Positions 35,214 through 44,904 of a DNA stretch of 64,000 nt are shown piece after piece. The DNA is from Clostridia bacterium (GTDB lineage Bacteria > Bacillota > Clostridia > Oscillospirales > Acutalibacteraceae): NCBI GenBank assembly GCA_017517665.1, contig JAFWYP010000024.1, positions 1 through 64,000 on the forward strand. The letters are read 5' to 3'. The position numbers and the translations under genes were made by a program. How positions within the stretch are numbered: the stretch's first letter is position 1; each line of letters starts with the position of its first letter. Under the pieces are notes generated by a model. That model saw nothing but the letters and a program-made list of their open reading frames with translations, did not search any database and was not told the origin of the DNA.

Positions 35214-37817
35214 ATGGCAGAGCTTACACCCATGATGAAGCAATATTTCCAGATAAAAGAGAATTATCCCGACACAATTCTTATGTTCCGACTCGGCGAT
35301 TTCTATGAAATGTTTTTTGAAGATGCAAAAACCGTTTCCGCCGAACTTGACCTTGTTTTAACAGGCAGAGATTGCGGTCAGGAAGAAAGAGCACCAATGT
35401 GCGGCGTTCCTTTGCACAGTGCCGATTCTTATATTGCCCGTCTTGTTGCAAAGGGTTATAAGGTTGCAATCTGTGAACAGCTTGAAGATCCTGCTCTTGC
35501 AAAGGGGATTGTAAAAAGGGATGTTACGAGGGTTCTCACACCCGGTACGGTTATTGAAAGCACAATGCTTGACGAGGGGAAAAATAATTTCCTTGCTTGC
35601 ATTTTCGCTTCAGATAAATCGGTCGGACTTTGCTTTACCGATATTTCCACAGGCAGCGTACATCTTACGCAGTTTGAAAGAAAAAACTCTGAAAAAAAGA
35701 TAATCAATGAACTCGGCAGATTTTCTCCGAGCGAAATTGTAATTAATTCTGAGATTCTGAAACTCAAGCAGGTTACTGATTTTGTTAAATCTAAACTTCG
35801 TTCTTCTTGTGATTTGCTTGATGATATCAGCTTTGATCTTTCAAAAGCCTCTGCAACAATTCTCAGCCATTTTAATATATCTTCACTTTCCGAGATTTCT
35901 TTGGATGATGCGGACGGTGCTGTTTGCGCACTCGGTGCGTCAATGAGTTATCTCAAGGAAGTTCAGAAATCCGAGCTTGAGAATATCAAGAATATTGATT
36001 TTTACGGAGAAAGCAGTTTTATGCGTCTTGACGTATCAACACTCCGTAATCTTGAAATAACGGAAACGATGCGCAACAGAGAAAAGAGAGGTTCTCTTCT
36101 ATGGGTTCTTGATAAAACTAAAACTTCAATGGGCAAACGTATGCTCAGAAGCTGGCTTGAACAGCCGCTTCTTAACATCGCTAAAATAACCAAACGTCAT
36201 AATGCTGTTTCGGAACTTGTTGAAAATCCTTTAATTCGTGATGATTTGATTGAATCGCTTTCAGGCTGTCAGGATATGGAAAGACTTATAACAAGAATTG
36301 CTTATTCAACCGCAAATGCTAGAGAATTAAAAGGTCTTTCGCTGACTCTTAACAGATTACCTGCAATAAAAAAAATGCTTTCTTCATGCAAATGCACATT
36401 GCTCAATGAGCTTTGCGATGAAATATTAACTCTTGATGAGCTTGTCGCTACAATCGACAGTGCAATAGTGGACGAGCCTCCGTTTTCTGTTCGTGAAGGC
36501 GGCATGATTAAAGAAGGATTTAACGAAGAACTTGATTCTCTGCGCGATATTGTTGCCAACGGAAAAGGGTATATTGCTGATATACAGCTTCGCGAACAGG
36601 AGAGAACGGGCATCAAGAAGCTTAAGATAGGATATAACCGTGTTTTCGGTTATTTTATTGAAGTTTCAAACTCATACAAAGAGCTTGTTCCCGATGATTA
36701 CATACGCAAACAGACTCTCACAAACTGCGAAAGGTTTATTACTCAGGAATTAAAAGAACTTGAATCGAAGGTTCTCGGTGCACAGGAAAGAATCGTTCGC
36801 CTTGAATATGAGATTTTTGATTCAGTAAGAAAAAAAGCTGCTGAACATCTTTTTGAAATTCAAAAGACTGCTTCGGCTGTTGCATCAACGGATGTTCTTT
36901 GTTCATATGCAAGGGTGGCTACAGAAAATAATTACTGCTGTCCTTCAATGAATGCAGGTGACAGAATCGTTGTTACCGACGGCAGACATCCCGTTGTTGA
37001 AAAAATGATTGATTTCCCGTTTGTTCCAAACGATACAGTTCTTGATTGTTCGGATAATCGCTGCGCAATCATAACCGGTCCGAATATGGCGGGTAAATCG
37101 ACATATATGCGACAGGTTGCACTTATATCGCTTATGGCGCAGGCTGGTAGTTTTGTTCCTGCACTTTCTGCGGAACTTTGTGTTGTTGACGGAATATTCA
37201 CCAGAATCGGCGCTTCCGATGACCTTTCGTCAGGTTCGTCAACCTTTATGGTCGAAATGAATGAAGTTGCCGATATTCTTAAAAACGCAACTTCAAAGAG
37301 TCTTATTATTTTTGATGAAATAGGACGAGGTACTTCAACATTTGACGGCATGAGTATTGCAAGGGCTGTTCTTGAATATTCTGCCGACAAAAAGAAGCTG
37401 GGTTCAAAAACTTTGTTTGCAACTCATTATCATGAGCTTACCGAACTTGAAAATTCGGTTCAGGGTGTGAAGAATTACAATATTGCTGTTAAAAAAAGAG
37501 GCGATGATATAACCTTCCTCCGACGAATTATATCAGGTTGTGCAGACGGCAGCTACGGCATTGAAGTTGCAAAGCTTGCAGGTGTACCTTCAAGTGTAGT
37601 TGAAAGAGCAAAGGTTGTTCTCCGTGAACTTGAGGGTGAAGGCTTGAAAGCACCTGTTCATAATTTCGATTCCGAAGAAAATGAAATGCAGATTTCTTTC
37701 GGAAGCACAAATGCAAACGATATAGTCGAAAAGCTTAAAAATATTGATGTGAATACACTTACTCCAATTGAAGCGATGAGTGTGTTGTTTGAACTTACAA
37801 AACAGGCAAAAAATTGA
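35214..37817 (+). CDS. mutS: DNA mismatch repair protein MutS
   Basis: The 867-residue ATPase finds mismatches after replication. It has the Phe-x-Glu mismatch wedge (MFRLGDFYEMFFEDA), the connector, lever and clamp domains, Walker A TGPNMAGKSTYMRQ and Walker B with DEIGRGTSTFDGMSIA. ATG 35214 (MAELTPMMKQYFQIK) fits MutS starts; its AAAGG site is a little far at 12 bases. The alternative GTG 35175 is buried in the hairpin. It is directly followed by mutL. Confidence 0.96.
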   Translation: MAELTPMMKQYFQIKENYPDTILMFRLGDFYEMFFEDAKTVSAELDLVLTGRDCGQEERAPMCGVPLHSADSYIARLVAKGYKVAICEQLEDPALAKGIVKRDVTRVLTPGTVIESTMLDEGKNNFLACIFASDKSVGLCFTDISTGSVHLTQFERKNSEKKIINELGRFSPSEIVINSEILKLKQVTDFVKSKLRSSCDLLDDISFDLSKASATILSHFNISSLSEISLDDADGAVCALGASMSYLKEVQKSELENIKNIDFYGESSFMRLDVSTLRNLEITETMRNREKRGSLLWVLDKTKTSMGKRMLRSWLEQPLLNIAKITKRHNAVSELVENPLIRDDLIESLSGCQDMERLITRIAYSTANARELKGLSLTLNRLPAIKKMLSSCKCTLLNELCDEILTLDELVATIDSAIVDEPPFSVREGGMIKEGFNEELDSLRDIVANGKGYIADIQLREQERTGIKKLKIGYNRVFGYFIEVSNSYKELVPDDYIRKQTLTNCERFITQELKELESKVLGAQERIVRLEYEIFDSVRKKAAEHLFEIQKTASAVASTDVLCSYARVATENNYCCPSMNAGDRIVVTDGRHPVVEKMIDFPFVPNDTVLDCSDNRCAIITGPNMAGKSTYMRQVALISLMAQAGSFVPALSAELCVVDGIFTRIGASDDLSSGSSTFMVEMNEVADILKNATSKSLIIFDEIGRGTSTFDGMSIARAVLEYSADKKKLGSKTLFATHYHELTELENSVQGVKNYNIAVKKRGDDITFLRRIISGCADGSYGIEVAKLAGVPSSVVERAKVVLRELEGEGLKAPVHNFDSEENEMQISFGSTNANDIVEKLKNIDVNTLTPIEAMSVLFELTKQAKN

Positions 37818-37832
37818 TAAAGGAGGGTCCTT

Positions 37833-39773
37833 ATGCCGAAAATCAATGTTCTTCCGAAGCATCTTGCGGAACTTATTGCCGCAGGAGAGGTTGTTGAACG
37901 TCCCGCTTCGGTTGTTAAGGAGCTTCTTGAAAATTCAATTGATGCGGGTGCTGATAAAGTAACCGTTGAGATAAAAAACGGCGGTATTTCTTATATCAGA
38001 ATTACCGATAACGGATGCGGCATTGCAAGAGAAGATATCAGAAATGCATTCGTCAGCCATGCAACAAGCAAAATTTCTACCGCTGATGACCTAAATTCAA
38101 TTTTTACTCTCGGATTCAGAGGAGAGGCTCTTGCGAGTGTGAGTGCTGTTGCAAGAGTTGAGGTTATGACAAAGACTTCCGATGAAGAAATCGGAACAAG
38201 GTATGTTATTGAAAACGGCGATGAAATTCTTCTTGATGATGCTGGCTGCCCCGAAGGAACAACAATTATGGTCAGGGATTTGTTCTTTAAAACACCTGCC
38301 AGAATGAAGTTCCTGAAAAAAGATGTTACGGAAGCCAATGCTGTTGCAAGTGTGATTGACAGAATTGCTCTTTCACATCCCGAAATTTCATTCAGATTCA
38401 TCCGCGAAGGTAAGCAAGTTCTTATTACAAGCGGAAACGGTGACTTGTTAACATCTGTCAGAGAAATATTCGGGAAAGATTTTTCGTCGGATTTGATTCC
38501 CGCAGAATATTCTGATAAAGGAATTAAAGTCAGCGGATATGTTTCAAAACCGACTGCTTCAAGACCTAACCGTAATATGCAGTTTTTCTTTTTGAATAAC
38601 AGACTTATCAAAACCGGTACGGGCAGTGCTGCATTAAGTGAAGGATATAAGAATTCGATTATGGTTGGAAAGTTTCCTTCATGCATATTGAACATTGAAA
38701 TTAATCCTTCTCTTGTTGATGTTAATGTTCATCCTGCAAAAACCGAAGTGCGTTTTTCGGATGAAAGACCGATTTTCAATGCTGTTTACTGTGCGTGCAA
38801 AAATGCTCTTTCCGCTGGAGACTCACCAAAGAAAGCGGTTATAAACACTAAGGATTTTTATAAAGAACCTGAAAAGCCTGCCGAGCAGATTAAAATTTCA
38901 TTAACTCCGCCGAAACTCAAAGAGGATTTTTGGCAACGCATTCCGGTTAAAACAGAAAACAAACCGGTTTCTGCTCCGGTTAAAATCAGCGTTGTTGAAC
39001 CTGAAATTAAGAAAACAGCAATTAATGAAGTTAAAGAAATAAAAGTTGTTTCTGTCGCATCATCACCGTCAGATAGTAGTATTAAGACGGAAGAAAGAAT
39101 TGAAGATGTTTTATTGAACAAGCCTTCTGTTGAAATAACAGCTTTTTCACATAAAACTGAAATCAAACCTAACGAAATTAAAATTGTTGAGCGTTCATTT
39201 GATGAGGAAGTTTTTCACCTTATCGGTGAAGCATTTAAAACTTACATTTTATGCGAATATAAAGGCAAGATGATTATAATTGACAAGCATGCAGCTCACG
39301 AAAGAATAATCTATGAAAAGTTAAAAAAAGAAAACGGCGAACGAACTCCACAGCTTCTTCTTTTACCTGTTACGGTTACTCTTTCAAAGGATGAGTATTC
39401 AGCTCTGCTTGAAAATATTGAACTTGTAAATAATGCAGGCTTTGATGCCGAAGATTTCGGTAACGGCTGTGTTATTGTCAGAGAATGTCCCATGGAAATT
39501 TCTGCAGATGATGTTCAGGATGTCATTGCTGAAATTGCAGGAAGATTTGTTGATAAAAAACAGGATGTTTCTTTTGAAAAAATGGACTGGATTTATCATT
39601 CAGTTGCATGCAGAAGTGCAATAAAGGCGGGGAATTTTACATCAAGGCTTGAAATGGAGCGCTTTGCAAAACAGCTTCTTACAATGCCTGATATAAGATA
39701 TTGTCCTCACGGCAGACCTGTTATGATAGAAATGACTCAAAGAGAGTTGGAGAAGAATTTTGGCAGAATATAA
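37833..39773 (+). CDS. mutL: DNA mismatch repair protein MutL, endonuclease type
   Basis: The 646-residue protein links mismatch recognition to strand removal. The N-terminal GHKL ATPase (ELIAAGEVVERPASVVKELLENSIDAGA, DNGCGI, GFRGEALAS) is followed by a variable linker (about 340-455). The C-terminal domain has the metal-binding motif DKHAAHERIIYE, matching DQHAx2Ex4E with Lys for Gln, and CPHGRP. It should nick DNA itself, as in bacteria without MutH. AAAGGAGGG ribosome binding site. Confidence 0.96.
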   Translation: MPKINVLPKHLAELIAAGEVVERPASVVKELLENSIDAGADKVTVEIKNGGISYIRITDNGCGIAREDIRNAFVSHATSKISTADDLNSIFTLGFRGEALASVSAVARVEVMTKTSDEEIGTRYVIENGDEILLDDAGCPEGTTIMVRDLFFKTPARMKFLKKDVTEANAVASVIDRIALSHPEISFRFIREGKQVLITSGNGDLLTSVREIFGKDFSSDLIPAEYSDKGIKVSGYVSKPTASRPNRNMQFFFLNNRLIKTGTGSAALSEGYKNSIMVGKFPSCILNIEINPSLVDVNVHPAKTEVRFSDERPIFNAVYCACKNALSAGDSPKKAVINTKDFYKEPEKPAEQIKISLTPPKLKEDFWQRIPVKTENKPVSAPVKISVVEPEIKKTAINEVKEIKVVSVASSPSDSSIKTEERIEDVLLNKPSVEITAFSHKTEIKPNEIKIVERSFDEEVFHLIGEAFKTYILCEYKGKMIIIDKHAAHERIIYEKLKKENGERTPQLLLLPVTVTLSKDEYSALLENIELVNNAGFDAEDFGNGCVIVRECPMEISADDVQDVIAEIAGRFVDKKQDVSFEKMDWIYHSVACRSAIKAGNFTSRLEMERFAKQLLTMPDIRYCPHGRPVMIEMTQRELEKNFGRI

Positions 39774-40713
39774 AATACCGCTTATCGCAGTTGTAGGTCC
39801 GACTGCATCGGGAAAAACTTCGCTTGCCGTTGAAATCAGCAAACATTACGGTGCTGAAGTTGTATCTTGCGATTCCATGCAGATATATAAAGGAATGGAT
39901 ATTGCAACAGCAAAACCCACGATTGAAGAAATGCAGGGCATAACACATCACATGATCGGTTTTTTAGCTCCGGATGAACCTTTCAGTGTTGCCCAATATT
40001 GCGAAACAGCAAAAGAAATAATATTTGATATTAATTCAAGAGGTAAAAAAGCGGTTCTTGCAGGCGGAACGGGATTATATTATTCATCTCTCGTTGATAA
40101 TGTTGAATTTTATCCCGAAAAAACTGATTTTGAGTACCGGGAATATTTAAAGAGTCAAGCGGATGAATTAGGTTCTCAGTTTTTACTTGATAAGTTATTT
40201 GAAATTGATCCTGAATCCGCAAAGACATTGCATGTTAATAATCTGGGTAGGATAATACGAGCTCTTGAGATTTATCATACAACCGGTAAAACCAAAACCA
40301 TGCAAAATGAGCAATCATTAAAAAATCCTTCACCGTTTGATGTTATTCCAATTTGTCTTGATTCGAGAAACAGACAGTTTTTATATGATAGAATAAACAA
40401 ACGTGTTGATATTATGGTTAAAAATGGATTGCTTGAGGAAGCCAATAACTATTTTAAAATGAATATAGGCAGAACGGCAGCTCAAGCAATAGGATATAAA
40501 GAACTTGAGCCATATTTTAAATATGAAAAATCACTTGAAGAATGTATTGATAATTTAAAAATGCAAACGAGACGTTATGCAAAGCGTCAGCTTACATGGT
40601 TCAGACGTGATTTAAGAATGAATTTCTTATATATTGATGATTATTCAGATTATGAGGATCTTTTGAAAGCAGCTTATGAAATAGTTGAAAGGGGAGTGAA
40701 AATTGAAAAGTAA
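39760..40713 (+). CDS. miaA: tRNA dimethylallyltransferase
   Basis: The 317-residue enzyme puts an isopentenyl group on A37 of UNN-decoding tRNAs, the step before MiaB. It has the P-loop VVGPTASGKTSLA, the SCDSMQIYKGMDIATAKP motif, HHMIGF, GGTGLYY and RRYAKRQLTWFRR. The start is TTG 39760, overlapping mutL by 14 bases with GGAGAAG just upstream; no ATG lies nearby in frame. Confidence 0.95.
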   Translation: MAEYKIPLIAVVGPTASGKTSLAVEISKHYGAEVVSCDSMQIYKGMDIATAKPTIEEMQGITHHMIGFLAPDEPFSVAQYCETAKEIIFDINSRGKKAVLAGGTGLYYSSLVDNVEFYPEKTDFEYREYLKSQADELGSQFLLDKLFEIDPESAKTLHVNNLGRIIRALEIYHTTGKTKTMQNEQSLKNPSPFDVIPICLDSRNRQFLYDRINKRVDIMVKNGLLEEANNYFKMNIGRTAAQAIGYKELEPYFKYEKSLEECIDNLKMQTRRYAKRQLTWFRRDLRMNFLYIDDYSDYEDLLKAAYEIVERGVKIEK

Positions 40714-41941
40714 AAACAGATTATTGCGGATTCTTTCAATTCTTACTGCAATTGTGATTGTTGTTTTTTTAGCATCAGAAATATACAGTTTAACCACCCG
40801 TGCTTATACAACGCAAATTGTTTATGAACAAAAGGTGCTCAATACTGTAGATGCAGAAATGTTTGTTATTCGTGAAGAAACGGTTTTAACAGCTCCTTTA
40901 TCGGGAGTGACCGTTCCAATTGCTGATAATGCAGAGAGAGTCAGCAAAGGAAGTGCTATTGCGGCGGTTTTTTCAAACGAAGAATCTGCTGAAAACTACG
41001 TTAAAATCCGTTCGTTGCAGAACAAATTAATAACGTATCAGAAAATCGACGGACAACTCAAGCTTTCTAATGTCGATTTAGATAAGCTTACAGATGAAAT
41101 ATATTCCGAATTTAAGAATATACTCAATTGTTCTTATAATAATGATTTCGATAGTTTGAGCGATGCGAAGCTTTCTTTCAGTGAAAAAATTTCAAGAAAA
41201 CAAATTTCGCTTGATCAGGAAGTTGACTGTGCATCAAAAATTTCACAGCTTCAGACCGAAATTTCAGCATTGTCAACAGGCAGCGTACCTATGCAGATAA
41301 TATCAGCGGAAGATTCGGGATATTATGTTAATAAGGAAGATGGTTTCGAAAATATTCTTTCTGTTGATAATATTGATGATTTGACTGCAGAGCAGTTGGA
41401 AGAAGCATTTAACAGTAAAAATAATGAACCCACACCGAGTTCAATCGGCAAGATAATTGACGGCTACAATTGGTATGTCGCTTCTATTATAGATTCAATT
41501 CATACAACATCATTTGATAAAGGAAAGTCTGTAAAGCTTATTTTCGGAGATTCGGATGATGATGCTGTTTCAACGCATCTTTATTCTGTTAAAAAAATTG
41601 ATGATGATAAGTCATTGGTTATATTCAGGTGTACTCTTATGAATGAAGATCTTGTTTCTCTCAGAAAGATTAACGGTAAAATCATTATTAATGAATTTAT
41701 CGGTCTTAAAGTTAACAGAGATGCCGTAAGAGTTGATGAAAACGGAAATACGGGTGTATATGTAAGAAGAGGTAATATTGTTAATTTTCGCAGTCTTAAT
41801 ATTATTTATTCGGAAGATTCGTTTGTTATTGCAAACAAACCGGGTGAGGACAGCGATATAGTGTTGCCGTATACTCATTTGAAACAATATGACGAGGTTA
41901 TTATCTCGGGAAAGGAATTGAAGAATGGAATGGTTATCTGA
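40703..41941 (+). CDS. HlyD-like membrane-fusion-type protein
   Basis: The 412-residue protein has one N-terminal transmembrane helix (9-29) and a large outer part. Residues 50-100 (EMFVIREETVLTAPLSGVTVPIADNAERVSKGSAIAAVF) look like a split biotinyl-lipoyl domain of HlyD/RND adaptors, then a helical hairpin (about 100-180), then beta-rich segments ending in a second lipoyl-like half. No transporter partner is nearby. Its place before yggS, sepF and divIVA recurs in Clostridia and hints at an envelope or division role. The start is TTG 40703 after GGGGAG, overlapping miaA by 11 bases. Confidence 0.65.
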   Translation: MKSKNRLLRILSILTAIVIVVFLASEIYSLTTRAYTTQIVYEQKVLNTVDAEMFVIREETVLTAPLSGVTVPIADNAERVSKGSAIAAVFSNEESAENYVKIRSLQNKLITYQKIDGQLKLSNVDLDKLTDEIYSEFKNILNCSYNNDFDSLSDAKLSFSEKISRKQISLDQEVDCASKISQLQTEISALSTGSVPMQIISAEDSGYYVNKEDGFENILSVDNIDDLTAEQLEEAFNSKNNEPTPSSIGKIIDGYNWYVASIIDSIHTTSFDKGKSVKLIFGDSDDDAVSTHLYSVKKIDDDKSLVIFRCTLMNEDLVSLRKINGKIIINEFIGLKVNRDAVRVDENGNTGVYVRRGNIVNFRSLNIIYSEDSFVIANKPGEDSDIVLPYTHLKQYDEVIISGKELKNGMVI

Positions 41942-42650
41942 CGAAGAGAGATATTCTGCCATTGAAGAAAATATGAAATTCATTCGTTCCGAAATTGCAG
42001 AAGCCGCATTAAAATCCGGAAGAGATTTTAACGATATCGTACTTATGGCTGTTACCAAAACTGTTGAAAGCAAATTTATCAATCATGCAATTAATAACGG
42101 GATAAATTTTATCGGAGAAAATAAAGTACAGGAATTTTTGTCAAAAGAATCCGAGTTGAATCTTGTTGATTGCAATGCTCATCTAATTGGTCATTTACAA
42201 TCTAACAAAGCAAGAAAAATTGTTGGTAAAGTTGAAACAATTCAATCTGTTGATTCTGTTTCAATTGCCAAAGAAATCGGGAAACGATCTACCGACATTG
42301 GATTTCATACAAAAATTCTTCTTGAAGTTAATGTTGGAAATGAATACAGCAAGTTCGGATTTGATTACGATGAAGTTTATGAAAAAGCATGCGAAATTTC
42401 AGAAATCAGCGGAATTTCAATTGACGGATTGATGTGTGTAGCACCCATTTGTGAAAAAGAAACCGAAATCCGGTCTGTTTTTTCAAATATGCACCGTCTG
42501 TTTATTGACATTCGAGATAAAAAAAGAGATAATATAAATATGAATGTCCTTTCGATGGGCATGTCGGCAGATTTTAAAGAGGCAATACTTGAAGGTGCAA
42601 ATCTTGTAAGAATAGGTTCTTCAATATTTGGCGCAAGAGTTTACAGATAA
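41925..42650 (+). CDS. yggS: YggS/PLPBP-family pyridoxal-phosphate homeostasis protein
   Basis: The 241-residue protein is a single alanine-racemase-like TIM barrel that binds pyridoxal phosphate without catalysing a reaction and buffers vitamin B6. It has AVTKTVESKFI (PLP lysine), GENKVQEFLSK, LIGHLQSNKARKI and LSMGMSADFKEAI near the end. It overlaps the HlyD-like gene by 17 bases. It is the ylmE position of the Gram-positive division cluster. Confidence 0.93.
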   Translation: MEWLSDEERYSAIEENMKFIRSEIAEAALKSGRDFNDIVLMAVTKTVESKFINHAINNGINFIGENKVQEFLSKESELNLVDCNAHLIGHLQSNKARKIVGKVETIQSVDSVSIAKEIGKRSTDIGFHTKILLEVNVGNEYSKFGFDYDEVYEKACEISEISGISIDGLMCVAPICEKETEIRSVFSNMHRLFIDIRDKKRDNINMNVLSMGMSADFKEAILEGANLVRIGSSIFGARVYR

Positions 42651-42666
42651 TTAAGGAGGAATTAAC

Positions 42667-43167
42667 ATGAACTTAAAGGAAAAGCTCAAACAATTTATTA
42701 ACGTAACGGATGATGATTATATCGAAAGCGCAGAATCGGATTATACCGATGATTTTGATTATCAACCCTCAAATGCCGGCGCACCTGAAGCGAAGCCTCA
42801 GTCATCAAGAGTGAGAAATGAAAAATCAAGCTCAAATGCAAACGCAAATAATGTTGTAAATATTAACTCATCCAAGTCTTCTGCACAGCCCAAGCCTCAT
42901 GTGGTTTTCAGAAAAATTGACAGATTTGAAGAAGTCGGAGAAGTTGCCGATGTTCTTAACGACAAAAGAATTGTAATTCTTAATCTTGAAACATGTCCCA
43001 ACGATGTTTCACAGAGAATTATTGACTTCCTTTACGGTGTTGCATATGCAAACCACGGCGATTTTAAAAAGGTTGCGGGAAGAGCGTATATAATTACTCC
43101 TTATAACGTTCCTGTTTCCGGCGAACTTCTTGATGAAATCGGTGCAGATGTTGAAAGTTATCAGTAA
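42667..43167 (+). CDS. sepF: Cell division protein SepF
   Basis: The 166-residue protein tethers FtsZ filaments to the membrane at the septum. A short N-terminal amphipathic helix (MNLKEKLKQFINV) is followed by an acidic, low-complexity linker (about 20-75) and the SepF core (RFEEVGEVADVLNDKRIVILNLE, QRIIDFLYGVAYA). AAGGAGG ribosome binding site. The ylmG and ylmH genes usually found between sepF and divIVA are absent here. Confidence 0.95.
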   Translation: MNLKEKLKQFINVTDDDYIESAESDYTDDFDYQPSNAGAPEAKPQSSRVRNEKSSSNANANNVVNINSSKSSAQPKPHVVFRKIDRFEEVGEVADVLNDKRIVILNLETCPNDVSQRIIDFLYGVAYANHGDFKKVAGRAYIITPYNVPVSGELLDEIGADVESYQ

Positions 43168-43191
43168 TAATTGAGAGGATAGGTGTGAAAA

Positions 43192-44400
43192 ATGCTCAGA
43201 CCGGAACAGATTATAAATGCTAAGTTTACTCCGATAAACAAAGGAACATACAGTGCGGAAGAAGTTGACTCTTTCCTTAAAACGGTTGCGGAGTCATATG
43301 AAGAATCACTTAATCAAAACAAGGAGCTTATCAAAAAAATCAGCATTCTTGCCGATAAAATCGAAAGTTACAGAAATGACGAGGATGCAATTAAACTTGC
43401 ACTTCTCGATGCACACCGTATGGCTGAAACAATAAATAAGAATGCGAATACCAAAGCTGATGATATCCTGACAGATGCAGAAACAAGATCTAAAATTATT
43501 CTTGACGGTGCAAACAGGCAGGCAAATCAGTCGATTGAAGAAGCAAAAGAAAAAGCAAAAGAAATTATTGACAATGCGCGCACCGCTGTTGCTTCTTTGA
43601 CTGAAAGAGCTCAGGTTGAAACCGAATCAACAATTTCTTCGGCTCAGAAAAAAGCTGATGAAATTGTTGCACAGGCTGAGGCTGAAGGTAAAGCAATTAT
43701 CGGCTCAAGTAAAGAATCTTTTGAGTTTTATTCTTCCGAACTTGCAAAGGTTAAGGCTGAAACCGTTAAATTCAAAGAGGCAATTCAGGAACTTTGCAAA
43801 GGTCAGCTCAGTCTTCTTGACGGCATGCCCGAATTCATAGCAGCTGTTAATGCTGTTTCAGCAGTGGCAGATCAGGTTCCCGTTGATGCTGATACAGTTG
43901 AAACTGATGAGGATGTTTCAGAAACAGAAATTGAAGTTTTGACCGAAATAATTGACGATTCTGCTGAGGAAATAGCAGAAGAAGAATCTTTTGATATTGA
44001 AAATGAATTATCTGATGTTCAAGTTGATTTTGATGAAGACGAAGATGAAACTGATGATTCAACCAATATCATTGATGATTCCGAATCCGAAATAGTTGAA
44101 GAAGTTGACGAACCCGTTGCATTTGTTCCCGAAATCATTAATGAAGACGAAACAGATGATGAAGATGATTTGTTCAGTTTTATAGATGATTTGAAGTTTG
44201 ATGATATTTCTGAGTCAATTTCATCGGATATTGATGATTTGCTTCCTGAAACTTCAGATGTAATTGAAATTGAAGACGAAGAAGACGATGAGTTCGAGGG
44301 ATTTAAAATTGATCTTGACTCAATTGAAGATATCAATCCTGATGATGACGAGGATGAAGAGGATTTCGTTTCACTCTTCGATTCCATGTTTGACGATTGA
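43192..44400 (+). CDS. divIVA: DivIVA-domain protein with long acidic tail
   Basis: The 402-residue protein starts with a DivIVA membrane-curvature domain (MLRPEQIINAKFTPINKGTYSAEEVDSFL) and a coiled coil to about residue 215, rich in Ala, Glu and Lys. Residues 225-402 are an extremely acidic low-complexity tail (Asp/Glu/Ser/Ile), longer than the end of Bacillus DivIVA. It should mark the septum or poles and recruit division or wall proteins. Confidence 0.88.
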   Translation: MLRPEQIINAKFTPINKGTYSAEEVDSFLKTVAESYEESLNQNKELIKKISILADKIESYRNDEDAIKLALLDAHRMAETINKNANTKADDILTDAETRSKIILDGANRQANQSIEEAKEKAKEIIDNARTAVASLTERAQVETESTISSAQKKADEIVAQAEAEGKAIIGSSKESFEFYSSELAKVKAETVKFKEAIQELCKGQLSLLDGMPEFIAAVNAVSAVADQVPVDADTVETDEDVSETEIEVLTEIIDDSAEEIAEEESFDIENELSDVQVDFDEDEDETDDSTNIIDDSESEIVEEVDEPVAFVPEIINEDETDDEDDLFSFIDDLKFDDISESISSDIDDLLPETSDVIEIEDEEDDEFEGFKIDLDSIEDINPDDDEDEEDFVSLFDSMFDD

Positions 44401-44415
44401 TTTTGAGAGGTTTTT

Positions 44416-44904
44416 ATGTTTCAGGCAATCTCCTTGGCTGGCATTGTTTTATTGACATTAATTGACCGCCTTACAAAACACATAGCTGTTTTAACAGTAA
44501 AAATAAATGGACCTAAAGAGTTCCTTTTTGGACTTTTTCAGTTCAGATATGTTGAAAATACAGGCGCAGCATTCAGTTCTTTTTCTGAAAACACGGAAAT
44601 TCTTACTGTTGTTACTTTAGTGATTATTGTGTTTTGTCTTATATTGCTTTTGAGCAGAAAATTAAAGTCAAAATTCATGAATGTTTGTCTTTTGCTTGTC
44701 ACCGCAGGCGGAATAGGAAATGTAATCGACAGAATTATGTACGGTTATGTCATTGATTTTATCGAACCTCTTTTTGTTGATTTTGCAGTTTTCAATTTTG
44801 CCGATTGCTGTATAACCGTCGGTGCGTTTATGATTATCGGATATGAAATTTATGAATTGATATGCGAGCAAAAGAATGTAAAGAGAAATGATGGAAAAAA
44901 TTAA
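44416..44904 (+). CDS. lspA: Lipoprotein signal peptidase
   Basis: The 162-residue membrane protease cuts signal peptides from diacylated prolipoproteins such as the serpin and small lipoprotein in this window. It has four hydrophobic helices and both catalytic aspartates (GNVIDRIMYGYVIDF and FNFADCCITVG), plus VENTGAAFS. It overlaps rluD by 17 bases, the usual lspA-rluD pairing of Firmicutes. Confidence 0.95.
   Translation: MFQAISLAGIVLLTLIDRLTKHIAVLTVKINGPKEFLFGLFQFRYVENTGAAFSSFSENTEILTVVTLVIIVFCLILLLSRKLKSKFMNVCLLLVTAGGIGNVIDRIMYGYVIDFIEPLFVDFAVFNFADCCITVGAFMIIGYEIYELICEQKNVKRNDGKN

Noticed and set aside
37991-38695. 234-codon open frame on the minus strand
   Set aside because: It is antisense to the conserved ATPase domain of mutL, with no recognisable motif.
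43970-44390. Repetitive GAT/GAA-rich stretch as a DNA repeat
   Set aside because: It is the coding sequence of the acidic DivIVA tail; no exact repeat unit is present.
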